NCBI GenBank assembly: GCA_028277515.1
Contig: JANQGC010000219.1
Span: 47,393 to 111,392, forward strand
Direction of reading: 5' to 3'
Source of the DNA: Anaerolineae bacterium
Lineage (GTDB): Bacteria > Chloroflexota > Anaerolineae > Promineifilales > Promineifilaceae
Length of the DNA stretch: 64,000 nt
The notes below the pieces were generated by a model that was not told the origin of the DNA, made no database searches, and was given only the letters and a program-made list of their open reading frames with translations. Position numbers and translations under genes: made by a program. Numbering within the stretch: position 1 is the stretch's first letter; the number at the start of each line of letters is the position of its first letter. This document shows, one piece after another, positions 26,748-36,132 of the stretch.

Positions 26748-27260
26748 ATGATTACAGCAGAACAACTCATTGAGTTTTTTGGACTTGAACCGCTGCCGGT
26801 TGAAGGGGGTCTCTTTTTTCAAACCTATCTATCAAAAGAGATGATAGACAGGGACTGTTTACCCAATCGCTACGGCCAACATAAACCTTTCGGTACGGCC
26901 ATTGTATATCTTTTAATAGACGATGAGGACTCATTCTCCGCCTTGCACAAACTGCCGACGGATGAAGTCTACCATTTTTACCTGGGGGATGCGGTAGAAC
27001 TGTTACAGCTTTATCCCGACGGCCACAGCAAGCGCGTCATTTTGGGGCAGGACATCCTAAGCGGCCAAAAAATTCAACATGTCGCGCCGCAGAATGTTTG
27101 GCAGGGTTCCCGTTTGCTGCCAGGTGGCGAATTTGCCTTGCTGGGCACGACCATGGCCCCAGGTTATACCGATGAGGATTATGTCGGTGGGAGGGCCGAT
27201 CTGCTTATGTCCGAGTATCCCGAACAAGCTGAGTTGATCCGCCGTTTAACGAGACCATAA
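26748..27260 (+). CDS. DUF985-type cupin
   Basis: 170 residues, start ATG 26748 behind AGAAGGAG. It has the cupin_5/DUF985 pattern: N-terminal helix (EQLIEFFGLEPLPVEGGLFF), FGTAIVYLL, FSALHKLPTDEVYHFYLGD, and the closing GATLAPGF-like segment (GTTMAPGYTDEDY). These small beta-barrels resemble sugar epimerases and the yeast protein YML079w; function is unknown. It is divergent from the histidine kinase, with two hairpin repeats in between. Confidence 0.85.
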   Translation: MITAEQLIEFFGLEPLPVEGGLFFQTYLSKEMIDRDCLPNRYGQHKPFGTAIVYLLIDDEDSFSALHKLPTDEVYHFYLGDAVELLQLYPDGHSKRVILGQDILSGQKIQHVAPQNVWQGSRLLPGGEFALLGTTMAPGYTDEDYVGGRADLLMSEYPEQAELIRRLTRP

Positions 27261-27277
27261 CAAACCCCGGATCGGCA

Positions 27278-30200
27278 TCACCGGATCACAACCTCGGCCA
27301 GAATAAGCGCATCTTGCCCAGGAGCAAACTGCATGCGTTCCTGGGTGTCCGTATCGTAAAGCCCAACAACCAGGTGGCCTTTACTATTCAAATTCTCCGG
27401 CAACATTATTTCGTGCCGGTCTAGAAGCTGTTCACCCGGCAGCCAGGTATCAGTCGGCCGGGTGCCAAACAAGGGAATGCCGTCATGCTGGGCTATCAGC
27501 GCGCCATTTTCATCCAGTAAATGAACGAAAATGGTGTAATTCTGAGCGATCTCTTTTGAGGTTGACCATAGTAGAGACACTTTTAGCAATGAATCGCTGG
27601 CCAATGCTAATGGCTGCTCGCTTAAATTGACCGGCCTGCCATTTACGGTTAAGTAAGCACTCTGTAAATTGATTCCATTATCAATGTCGGCGTTGATTGG
27701 TTGAACAATTTCGGCCGCTGTCCGTGATGGCCTGAAGGTCTGAAGGAATAAGCGGCCAGCCTCAGCCTCCTGCTCATGCAACATGTGATAATCCAACCAA
27801 CGCGGTACAACATTTTCCTCATCCCAGACAGAACGATTATAAGGAACAAACCAGGCGCGATCATACTGTTCTATGAGTTGAGCCAACTGCTGCTCTATAT
27901 CAGCATCCGACATATTGTTTTCCGCGGGCACCATCTGGCGAGGTACAGCAACATCTCGCAGATAATAATCCAGCGCCGGGTCCGGAAAATGGGCTATAAA
28001 AATATCGCCCGGCTGCGCATTCTGACCCACTATCTCTGCCATTTGACGATAACCACGCGTCCGGCTGTAGTTGGGATCAAAATATAGATTGCTAATACTT
28101 AATGCCATCGCCATTAATAAAACCAGCAAGACGCCGGCCGCTAAAATTCGCTGCCACCGACGGCCAGACCACCAGGATGATATGCCCACGCTCAGCAGCA
28201 ATATCCAGGCCGGTGCAGCAACACTGATATAAAATTCATTGAAGGTACTACGGCTGAACCGGACCAGGAAAATAAGCAAAGCCGCGCTGCCTAGCCATCC
28301 AACCAACATCGCCGCCCAACCCGGCTTATTTACCCTTAATTTATAATAGCCATACAGCACCAATAAAAATGCTCCTAAAAACAGCCAGCGGGTCCAGGGA
28401 CCGCGCAGCGTTGATCCACTGGTTAATTCTCGGCCTATATTAACCAGGTAGGCAGTTAACTCGGGACTGCCGGGATCGCTGAGCTGGCCAGCTTGTAGCA
28501 ATCCCGTCCAGACAACGAACAACCAGGGTAAAAACAACAGGAAAATGATCGCTCCTGAGGAAACCCAGGCGAATACGAAACGCCGTCTATTGGGAGCAAA
28601 CCACAAGTATAAGCCATGGGCTACAAGGGCGAATAGACCGTAATAGTGGCTATAGATGGAAAGCACACCCACCAGGATATACATAGCCCAAAATAGCAGC
28701 TTCTTCTCCCGGGAAAAATGAGACTTTGGGTTGGCTACTTTTACCAGGAGCCAGGTTGCCGCTGAAGTGAATAGGAGAGCCAGCATATATTGGTTGCGCA
28801 CATCTTGTGACAACCAGATCAACGTAGGCGAAACCGCGGCCAAAAATGAAGCCAGAATGCCCAGTTTTCTTCCTAACATCTCTTTGCCAAGTTGGAAAAG
28901 TAAGGGCAATAATAATACGCCAGGAATTAAGGAGAGAAAGCGCATGGCCATCTCGCTTTCTCCCACAAGCCCCACCCAACCGTTTAGCAGCAAATAATGA
29001 AGGGGAGAATGAGGATCGCCTTGATCGATCAGTTCCGGCACAACCTTTGCAATTGGAAGTTGGGCAAATAGGAAGGTGAATGCTTCGTCCCCCCGCAGCT
29101 CTTGATTGCTCAACAGGAACATTCTCAAACAAAATCCCAGGAGAACAATTCCAACCATTAACCAATGTGTCCTGGTCCAACAAAGTAATTTTGAAGGGTT
29201 GGGTGGGTTGGTAGTAACGGCTTTAGCCGTGAAACCGCTGAAGCGGTTACTACAAACTACGCGGGTGGGAATTTGAGATCGCCAACGCCGGCCGATCACA
29301 ACAGCCAGCAAAAGGGTACCCAGCGCAAAAAATAAGCCTGCATAAACATTTCGTGGGCTGTACGACAGATTGATTATATGGCTGCCTTGCGGAATAAATA
29401 ATCCCAGCAGCGCGTAATTGACCGTCTGCAAATCGGCCGGCTGTCCATCGATCGTCGCCTGCCAACCGGGAAATGCCCATTCGCTGACCACCAGGAATCC
29501 CGGCGAATCCGTCTGTACGGTCATCGACAACTCTGATCCGGGAAGATGCCGGACATCGACATGAGGAGCGTCTGAAGGATCAGAAACCGATTGAACCGTG
29601 GCCGGATCAGGATCGGTCAAAATGACTTGCGTCTCCGGATCAAATTCGGGGCTATTAAGTGCGGCCAATGATTCTTCGGCGGTTAGTTGCGTGCTGACAT
29701 TATAAACCATCCAGGCTCTGGGGAGCGCCTCCTCAAAGCGATAGAGAAATCCTCCGACCGTTTCACCCGGTATGATTGATGTGTCAAGCGGCGCAATTTT
29801 GGTCAATCCCTCCTCAATTTGCTCAGGCGCCAGCACATATTGCACATTGAGCAACTGCCAGCGACGAGGCCGGTCCAGTTTCTCAAACTCGGCCAGAAAG
29901 CGGGGTTTAAGCGGGCTGATGCCGCGAATATCTTCCAGTCCATATAATTCGCCCAAATTGACAAGAAAATAACCCTGACTGTCAAGACGACCGTCCCGGT
30001 CTTGCAGCAGCGGATCTAACCAATCCGGCTTCGGCCAAAAAACAGTTGGCGATTCTGATTGTAAATCCATTGCCCCCCTTATGGGAAAAAACAGGTCTAA
30101 ATAAAGCAGCAGGATCAACGCCAGGCTGCGCCAATTGAGTCCAATCTCTTTCCAGTTTTTTGAAAAAGGCCACATGATCAGCATAGCGCCAGCCAAGATA

Positions 30201-31567
30201 AGCCATTGTCTGAGCCACAGGGCGATCCAATCATTTTTGCCTAGGACCGTCCGTGACATGAGAAAAATAAGGCCGGCTACAAGTAACAATCCCACAACTA
30301 TAGCCCCGCTGCGGCCGACCCATTGCCGTCGCGTATCGGTTTTAGCACGCATCCATAAGACCAATCCCTGCCCACCAAGCAGGGCTAAAGCCAGGCTAAA
30401 TAAACTAACCAACCGTTCTTGCTGCCTGAACAAGGAAAAACCCGGCGCTATGCGATAGGTTAATTCAAATAAAATGCCTTTATCCCCCAATGACAACCAA
30501 GCCGCAAAGACGGCAAGTAGAAGCCAAAAGACCGTTTCGCGCTCCTGCCTTTTTTCCGGCCAATCCCGGCGCCCAATGGCCGCAAGGATGGCTAAGAACA
30601 AGGATGCTAATCCCGTATATTGCGACAGCCATAAAGAAAAATGTCCCGGAATAACGGTCTGTACATAGTCGATAAGGGAAAACCCTTCGGCCAAAGATTC
30701 GTAGCTGATCGAATCACGAACCGTGTAAGGTAAAAACTGAAATGCAGGCAAGAATGAAGGCAGTGCCGTACCAACCGCAACGATGAAAATGAGAATGCCT
30801 AGACCGAATATCCAAAGCGGCCGCCACTGAGCCTGCCAGGTCAAAAAGAGAAAATAGATGGCGGATAATGATGCAACGTGCAAAAAAGATTGCGGATGTC
30901 CAGCCAGCGCGCTGACACCTAATACGACCCCTGCGCCAAGAAGGATTGGAATTTGCCAGGATCGCCTACCCGGGTTGTCTATATCTGCATAAACTCCCAG
31001 GCGCAGCAGCAATAGCACAAGAGGCAGCCAGGTCATGGTTTCCAGAACGGCCAACTGTAACAATGGATAAGAGGTCAGATAGCCGCCAAGCCCAAAGGCA
31101 GCCGCCGCCAATAAACCGGCCCACTGCGAGGGCTTTAAGCGCCAACTCTTATTTCCGTTTGCCTGCTTATTCTGTTTCCTACCCTCGAAACTAACCCGCC
31201 CGCGAGTGATGGCAACGGTGAGAAAGTAAACAAACACCCCACTTAACCAGATATGCAGCAACCCTTCCATCTCCAAAGCATAATAAGAGAAGCTGCCAGG
31301 CAATGTGAAAAGAATGGTTAGCCAGCGAGGTGGGTAAAAGACGGCCGCCTGTGTATCGGCCGCAAAAGGCACGCCACCATAACTTGCCGGCGACCATATC
31401 GGCAACCTTCCGGCGGTCACTTCCCGCGCCTGGAACAAACCAAACGTGTGAAATTGGCCTGATAAATCGCCGGCCGGCAGACGCTCAACAGCTAGGATCA
31501 GGGTGCCAAAAAAAAGCATCCACAGCAAGGTCCAAATCAGGAGAGGCAGCAGGTGAGATCGTTTCAT
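27278..31567 (-). CDS. Giant fused membrane protein: YfhO-like half plus GT39-like half
   Basis: 1429 residues. Residues about 1-745 are a YfhO/GT-C-like membrane protein (opens ERLPAGDLSGQFHTFGLFQA, with a periplasmic domain ending WQATIDGQPADLQTVNYALLG). Residues about 775-1250 are a second GT-C enzyme (LRGDEAFTFLF, DPHSPLHYLLLNGW, QDVRNQYMLALLF). A C-terminal beta module (YTIFVHLLDENG, RPTDTWLPGE) closes the protein. The linker between the halves is encoded across a cloverleaf palindrome (29211-29253), which suggests that two genes were joined. Last gene of the minus-strand operon, 76 bases after the previous stop. The role is probably extracytoplasmic glycosylation with a lipid-linked donor; the acceptor is unknown. 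Confidence 0.7.
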   Translation of the reverse strand: MKRSHLLPLLIWTLLWMLFFGTLILAVERLPAGDLSGQFHTFGLFQAREVTAGRLPIWSPASYGGVPFAADTQAAVFYPPRWLTILFTLPGSFSYYALEMEGLLHIWLSGVFVYFLTVAITRGRVSFEGRKQNKQANGNKSWRLKPSQWAGLLAAAAFGLGGYLTSYPLLQLAVLETMTWLPLVLLLLRLGVYADIDNPGRRSWQIPILLGAGVVLGVSALAGHPQSFLHVASLSAIYFLFLTWQAQWRPLWIFGLGILIFIVAVGTALPSFLPAFQFLPYTVRDSISYESLAEGFSLIDYVQTVIPGHFSLWLSQYTGLASLFLAILAAIGRRDWPEKRQERETVFWLLLAVFAAWLSLGDKGILFELTYRIAPGFSLFRQQERLVSLFSLALALLGGQGLVLWMRAKTDTRRQWVGRSGAIVVGLLLVAGLIFLMSRTVLGKNDWIALWLRQWLILAGAMLIMWPFSKNWKEIGLNWRSLALILLLYLDLFFPIRGAMDLQSESPTVFWPKPDWLDPLLQDRDGRLDSQGYFLVNLGELYGLEDIRGISPLKPRFLAEFEKLDRPRRWQLLNVQYVLAPEQIEEGLTKIAPLDTSIIPGETVGGFLYRFEEALPRAWMVYNVSTQLTAEESLAALNSPEFDPETQVILTDPDPATVQSVSDPSDAPHVDVRHLPGSELSMTVQTDSPGFLVVSEWAFPGWQATIDGQPADLQTVNYALLGLFIPQGSHIINLSYSPRNVYAGLFFALGTLLLAVVIGRRWRSQIPTRVVCSNRFSGFTAKAVTTNPPNPSKLLCWTRTHWLMVGIVLLGFCLRMFLLSNQELRGDEAFTFLFAQLPIAKVVPELIDQGDPHSPLHYLLLNGWVGLVGESEMAMRFLSLIPGVLLLPLLFQLGKEMLGRKLGILASFLAAVSPTLIWLSQDVRNQYMLALLFTSAATWLLVKVANPKSHFSREKKLLFWAMYILVGVLSIYSHYYGLFALVAHGLYLWFAPNRRRFVFAWVSSGAIIFLLFLPWLFVVWTGLLQAGQLSDPGSPELTAYLVNIGRELTSGSTLRGPWTRWLFLGAFLLVLYGYYKLRVNKPGWAAMLVGWLGSAALLIFLVRFSRSTFNEFYISVAAPAWILLLSVGISSWWSGRRWQRILAAGVLLVLLMAMALSISNLYFDPNYSRTRGYRQMAEIVGQNAQPGDIFIAHFPDPALDYYLRDVAVPRQMVPAENNMSDADIEQQLAQLIEQYDRAWFVPYNRSVWDEENVVPRWLDYHMLHEQEAEAGRLFLQTFRPSRTAAEIVQPINADIDNGINLQSAYLTVNGRPVNLSEQPLALASDSLLKVSLLWSTSKEIAQNYTIFVHLLDENGALIAQHDGIPLFGTRPTDTWLPGEQLLDRHEIMLPENLNSKGHLVVGLYDTDTQERMQFAPGQDALILAEVVIR
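29211..29253. repeat. GTAG...CTAC cloverleaf palindrome (REP-like) within a gene
   Basis: 43 bases. Outer arms GTAGTAAC (29211-29218) and GTTACTAC (29246-29253) pair perfectly and enclose two perfect inner hairpins, CGGCTTTAGCCG and CCGCTGAAGCGG. The GTAG head and the paired hairpins recall REP/BIME elements mobilised by RAYT transposases. It lies in frame in the linker of the 1429-residue protein. No other copy is seen in this window. Confidence 0.75.
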
Positions 31568-31643
31568 TAGGGTACGGATTTATTACAACACTGGCCCGGT
31601 AAGTCGTTAGATCGCCTGTAAAATCCTCCAAAAAACTCCCATA

Positions 31644-33875
31644 TTATCGCTCTACCCGAATGAAAAATTCAACGTGATCTCCAGGTTCGTCCAAGCGTGG
31701 AACGCGCATACCATTGCTCGGATCGTATAAACCAACATTGACCTGATAATCACCCGGTTTGAGATCGGCCGCTAATTCCAGGTAATGGGTGTCATCAATC
31801 ACATCTCCCTCCTGCCATAAACTTGTTGGGTAATCATTGCCAACAGGAGGCGCATCAGCCTCGGCAATTTGTTCTCCATTTTCATCCAATAAATGGACAA
31901 ATACCGTGTAATCCAGGTCGATAATACGGTCCGCCTGCCAATAAAGAGTTAAAGGCAGAACCTCCCCTGGAGCGCCCGCCAGATCCTTGACACCTGCCAG
32001 GGTGATTCCTTGCTCAAATTCTGCGCCAGACTCCCAATCAAGCTCCGGAATGCTCGGCTCTCGCGCAGCCAATCTCGCCGGACTGCCGACGATGAGCAGA
32101 TTAATGGGTATGCCTGAAGCATCAACAGCCGGCAACGTCTGGTCACTGCGGTCATCGAAAAGACCCACAGCGACGCGCAGTTGGCTGGGCGCAGGGGCAT
32201 CTTTGTTTGGGTAAATATGGTACTCGTCGCGATAAATTTCGCCCGCCTGCCAACGACTGGTTGGGATCAAACCCATTGCCGGATAACGATCAATTTGGCC
32301 TACGGACTCCAGCCCTCTCCCTAAAAGATGCAGGCTGCTGATATAATCTCCGCTCACGGAACTTAATGCCTGCCAGTATAATGTGACAACGACCGGATCG
32401 CCCCCTGGGAACACGCTTTGTCCGGCCTCCATAAACGATCCTACCAATTGAAGTTGCCCATCTTCTGTCTCAAATGACACCGCTTCTATTTGCGCCTCCT
32501 GGGGCACGGAGGCCAGAGGCTCAGGCGCCGCGTAAACGGGCCGGATCACCAGAAATGGCAAGAAGAAAGCAATAAGAAACGAAAGTCCGCCGAGGGCTGC
32601 GGCCGTTCGAGAGACCCATCGCTCATTAAACCAGCTAAGAAACCCAACTGCCCACAGCACATTGATCGCCGCCAGGGCCGGAAAAATGAGCCGGCCTTGA
32701 AAAGCGGGCGAAATCATATTCCAACGTACCAGCAGACCAAGTAAAATCATAATCCAGGCTGCCAGGAGCCATATCCCCGTATCAACAAATCTTTTCCTGT
32801 TTTCTTTCGACCAAATCCATTTGAGCAAACCGGCAAAGGCTATCAGTGTGAGTGCGTTCAGGAAAAAATAGAGCCAATTGGGTGCGGCAATATTGACTCC
32901 GCCGAACAAACCCCAAAAGCTGCGATAAAATGTACCAAACTCATCCATCCATCCCGCGATAGCTAAAGGAGCATCACGGATGCCCTGCACAGCGATAAAT
33001 GGAGAAAGGCCGGTGAGATCGCCATATAGTTGCCAATTGCGGGCAAACCACCAACCGCTTAAAATCAAAATTGGAAGAATGACAAGCAAGCCACCAAAAA
33101 ACAAATAGCGCCATTCCTTCTCTCGCCAGGAAATCCAGGCCAGGGTTAACCCGGTGAGGCCAATCAAGCCGCCCAGGCTTAGCTTGGTTAATATGCCAAG
33201 CCCTAATACCGCTCCCAACATGAGATAGCGCCACCAGGCTGACTGTGGAGCCGGTTTTTCAGTCCATATGATGACCAGCAATAGTAATCCCAGGTTGCCC
33301 AACAATATAGCCAGGGAGTCGTTGTTCACGGCCGTGCTGACAAACAAGAACATAGGATTGAAAGCTGTCAATCCTGCCGCCAGCAACGCGATACGGGAAT
33401 CAAACAAAAATTTGCCGAGATACAAGGTGATCACAATCGTCCCCACCCCCATGAGCAGCGAAACAAAACGAATGACATAGATTGCCAACACGCTGCCCCT
33501 CCAGGGAAAGGATTCCAGCTCAGGATCGTGAATGATTAAATTCTTATTCCCTACCTGGCTTGGGTTACCGATAAACGCCTGTGGGTTTTTATGATGAACG
33601 ATAGGCAAATCGGCCGTATCAATTCCCGCCGTAACCCCAGCCATTAACAGGTAATAAAGCGGTGGTTGGGCACCTTCTTGCAACCAAAGACCCGGATCTT
33701 GCGGATCTAAAACTGGCAACTGCTGACGGGTTTGCACAAATTGAACGAAGGGATAATGCTTAAACTCATCAGAGGACTCAAGAGGGGGTGTGGCGAGAGC
33801 ATAACTTATACCTGAAACCAGGTAAGCCACAATGATTATCCATACGATCCATCGCTGCTGCGTGTTGAAGCCCAT
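31644..33875 (-). CDS. DUF2142/GT-C-like membrane protein with two C-terminal beta modules
   Basis: About 743 residues from ATG 33875 (GAAGGA in front); the TTG at 33893 is less likely. The first loop has TPPLESSDEFKHYPFVQFVQ, the acidic motif shared by DUF2142/GT39-like proteins. Many hydrophobic helices follow to about residue 450, then two copies of a beta module (IPTSRWQAGEIYRDEY and YPTSLWQEGDVIDDTH with PGDYQVNVGLYDPSNG). It follows the previous gene within about 20 bases. Predicted polyprenyl-phosphate-sugar-dependent glycosyltransferase; donor and acceptor are not known. Confidence 0.7.
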   Translation of the reverse strand: MGFNTQQRWIVWIIIVAYLVSGISYALATPPLESSDEFKHYPFVQFVQTRQQLPVLDPQDPGLWLQEGAQPPLYYLLMAGVTAGIDTADLPIVHHKNPQAFIGNPSQVGNKNLIIHDPELESFPWRGSVLAIYVIRFVSLLMGVGTIVITLYLGKFLFDSRIALLAAGLTAFNPMFLFVSTAVNNDSLAILLGNLGLLLLVIIWTEKPAPQSAWWRYLMLGAVLGLGILTKLSLGGLIGLTGLTLAWISWREKEWRYLFFGGLLVILPILILSGWWFARNWQLYGDLTGLSPFIAVQGIRDAPLAIAGWMDEFGTFYRSFWGLFGGVNIAAPNWLYFFLNALTLIAFAGLLKWIWSKENRKRFVDTGIWLLAAWIMILLGLLVRWNMISPAFQGRLIFPALAAINVLWAVGFLSWFNERWVSRTAAALGGLSFLIAFFLPFLVIRPVYAAPEPLASVPQEAQIEAVSFETEDGQLQLVGSFMEAGQSVFPGGDPVVVTLYWQALSSVSGDYISSLHLLGRGLESVGQIDRYPAMGLIPTSRWQAGEIYRDEYHIYPNKDAPAPSQLRVAVGLFDDRSDQTLPAVDASGIPINLLIVGSPARLAAREPSIPELDWESGAEFEQGITLAGVKDLAGAPGEVLPLTLYWQADRIIDLDYTVFVHLLDENGEQIAEADAPPVGNDYPTSLWQEGDVIDDTHYLELAADLKPGDYQVNVGLYDPSNGMRVPRLDEPGDHVEFFIRVER

Positions 33876-33894
33876 TTGTCCTTCGTCTCGCAAT

Positions 33895-36132
33895 TTAATC
33901 CGTCACCTGCAAAGAAAACAATGGAATGGCCGAATCCGGCAATGCTCGCCCTTGCGAATCAACCACCGGCAGCCGTGACAAATCTTGCAGGCGGTACCAT
34001 CCAGCGCGCACTTCAAAGATACCTAGCGGAAAATCATCTACTAAATCAACTGATCGCCGATCAATAACCGTATCACCCTTTTGCCACAAATGGGTCGGAT
34101 AACCACCACCCATGGGTGGATGGTCAAACGTCGCTGCCAGGTTGCCCTCTTCGTCAATCAGATGAATAAAGACCACAAAATCTTCATTTAGCGAGTGCAA
34201 GGCCCGCCAGGTGAGTGTGAAGGGGATTTGTTGGCCGGGAGCGGCTGTTGTTTGCGGCACATCTATCGCGATAAGGGCAACGCGGTCTCCTAAAGTGAAT
34301 AAATCGTCCTCTCTCTCAAATTCTAATGCTTCATCCTGCGCCAGACGAATCAATTGCAGCGAAATCGTATCTTGGCCGGTAATGGTGGGAAGCAGACGCC
34401 CATCCTGATCGCGCAGCCCAACATTCAACGAAACACCTTGTGGCCACGCAACTTCTTCAGGTATATACAAAGGAATCTTATCCTCAATAATCTCTCCGAT
34501 TTGCCAGCGGCTGGTCGGATAGCGCCCTAAGCCGGGATGGGTGTCGCGTCCGGCGATGCGCTCACCCTGGTTGTCGACTAACTGTACAAACAATGAATGG
34601 TTTTCGTCTGTCGTCCCCGTGACTTGCCAATAAAGCGTCACCTCAAACTTTTGACCGGGAACGGCCGTCTCCGATGATAGATCATAGCCAACAAGATTTG
34701 CCAGGCCTGGATAACGCTCCATTCGAGATTGGCTGACTGCCGCTTGTTTGAGGCTATCGTAAATAGGGGGTGCAGCATATGCCGGCTGCAACACGCCAAT
34801 CAGAGCATAGAGTGCGATCACGAATAATCCAGCGCTAAACGCCAAAAGAACCGGGCGGCGCCGGCGAAAAGGAAACCACTCAGTCAAGCCAAGGACGAAC
34901 AAAGGCGCAATGACAGCATACGAAGTGAACAAATACCGGCCGAAATTGGCGCTGCCGCTTACGGTCATTCGGCCGAACGTCGCCGTAAATGCCGTTACAG
35001 GAGCTATGAGTAGAACAGCAATAAGCAGCCCCTGAACACGGTAAATCCCATCATGCCGGCGTGAGCGTATCGCCCATAATAATAAGCCGCCAGAGGCGAA
35101 TAAAACCATTAACCATAACAAAGTATAGACGGGCTGGTGCAGGGGAATTTGGCCAAATCCGAAGGCGCCCCAAAACGAATCACGTAAAAAACTCAACTCA
35201 TTAACGGCCGTTCCCCAATCCGGCACATTCTCGCGCGGCTGCCAGATTGACGCCTGTAATCTCATACTGGTGAGATCACCATACAAGACCTGGTTGCGCA
35301 CAAACCACCAACCAGCAATGAGCATAACAATTCCACCGCCAATGGCCAGCATTTTCACGGCCGTTTGCATCCATTCATTCGACTCATCCTGCTCTTGCCG
35401 GCACCAGGCAATAATAGCAACGACAACGACTGGTCCTAAAAACAAGAACGTGATCTTAGTTAAGATACCCAATCCTGCCACACAACCTATAAAAACAATC
35501 CTCGCAGTGGATGGTCCCTTCGTCCAAAAGCGAACAACACCAAAGATGGTCAAGGCAGCCAGAAAATTGGTCAAGGCATCGTTGTGGACGGAACTTTGAA
35601 TGAATAAGAACATGGGATTAAAAGCAACAACGGCCGCCGCTCCCCAGGCCAATGCCGTTTCCTGTGGGAAAAGCTCGCGCGCGGTGAGGAAAATTACCCA
35701 TACAACCCCCGCTCCCAATAGCAAAGAGACAAATCGCAGCAACCGAATGCCTAAAACGGCATCCCGGTAAGGCCAGCCTTCTAATTTCGGGTCATGTAGA
35801 TATTGACTTTTGTTATCAACACCCTGATCATAGATTCGATAACCCCAAAAAGGATTGTTGTTTTCTTTTAGCTGTGGCAGCCTTTCGCTAGGTACCCAGC
35901 CGGTTAATAATGCCCCACTAATGTAATAAAGTGGCGGGTGATGGGCTTTAGAAAATTCACCCGGTTGCAAGACAGGCAGGATCCGATTTTCGACCAGGTA
36001 GCGGATATTTTCATAATTGAGCAGTTCATCGGGGCTTTCCAGGATAGGATTCACCAGACTGTAAGCAGTTCCCAGCAGCAAAAAGAGAATGAGGATGATG
36101 GGCAATGCCCATCTATCAGACCTGGATTTCAT
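33895..36132 (-). CDS. DUF2142/GT-C-like membrane protein with two C-terminal beta modules
   Basis: 745 residues, paralogous to its downstream neighbour. Acidic loop NPILESPDELLNYENIRYL, hydrophobic core, then two modules (YPTSRWQIGEIIEDK and YPTHLWQKGDTVIDR). Its start codon shares one base with the stop of the upstream gene (TAATG at 36130-36134), showing translational coupling. Part of the five-gene operon. Confidence 0.72.
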   Translation of the reverse strand: MKSRSDRWALPIILILFLLLGTAYSLVNPILESPDELLNYENIRYLVENRILPVLQPGEFSKAHHPPLYYISGALLTGWVPSERLPQLKENNNPFWGYRIYDQGVDNKSQYLHDPKLEGWPYRDAVLGIRLLRFVSLLLGAGVVWVIFLTARELFPQETALAWGAAAVVAFNPMFLFIQSSVHNDALTNFLAALTIFGVVRFWTKGPSTARIVFIGCVAGLGILTKITFLFLGPVVVVAIIAWCRQEQDESNEWMQTAVKMLAIGGGIVMLIAGWWFVRNQVLYGDLTSMRLQASIWQPRENVPDWGTAVNELSFLRDSFWGAFGFGQIPLHQPVYTLLWLMVLFASGGLLLWAIRSRRHDGIYRVQGLLIAVLLIAPVTAFTATFGRMTVSGSANFGRYLFTSYAVIAPLFVLGLTEWFPFRRRRPVLLAFSAGLFVIALYALIGVLQPAYAAPPIYDSLKQAAVSQSRMERYPGLANLVGYDLSSETAVPGQKFEVTLYWQVTGTTDENHSLFVQLVDNQGERIAGRDTHPGLGRYPTSRWQIGEIIEDKIPLYIPEEVAWPQGVSLNVGLRDQDGRLLPTITGQDTISLQLIRLAQDEALEFEREDDLFTLGDRVALIAIDVPQTTAAPGQQIPFTLTWRALHSLNEDFVVFIHLIDEEGNLAATFDHPPMGGGYPTHLWQKGDTVIDRRSVDLVDDFPLGIFEVRAGWYRLQDLSRLPVVDSQGRALPDSAIPLFSLQVTD

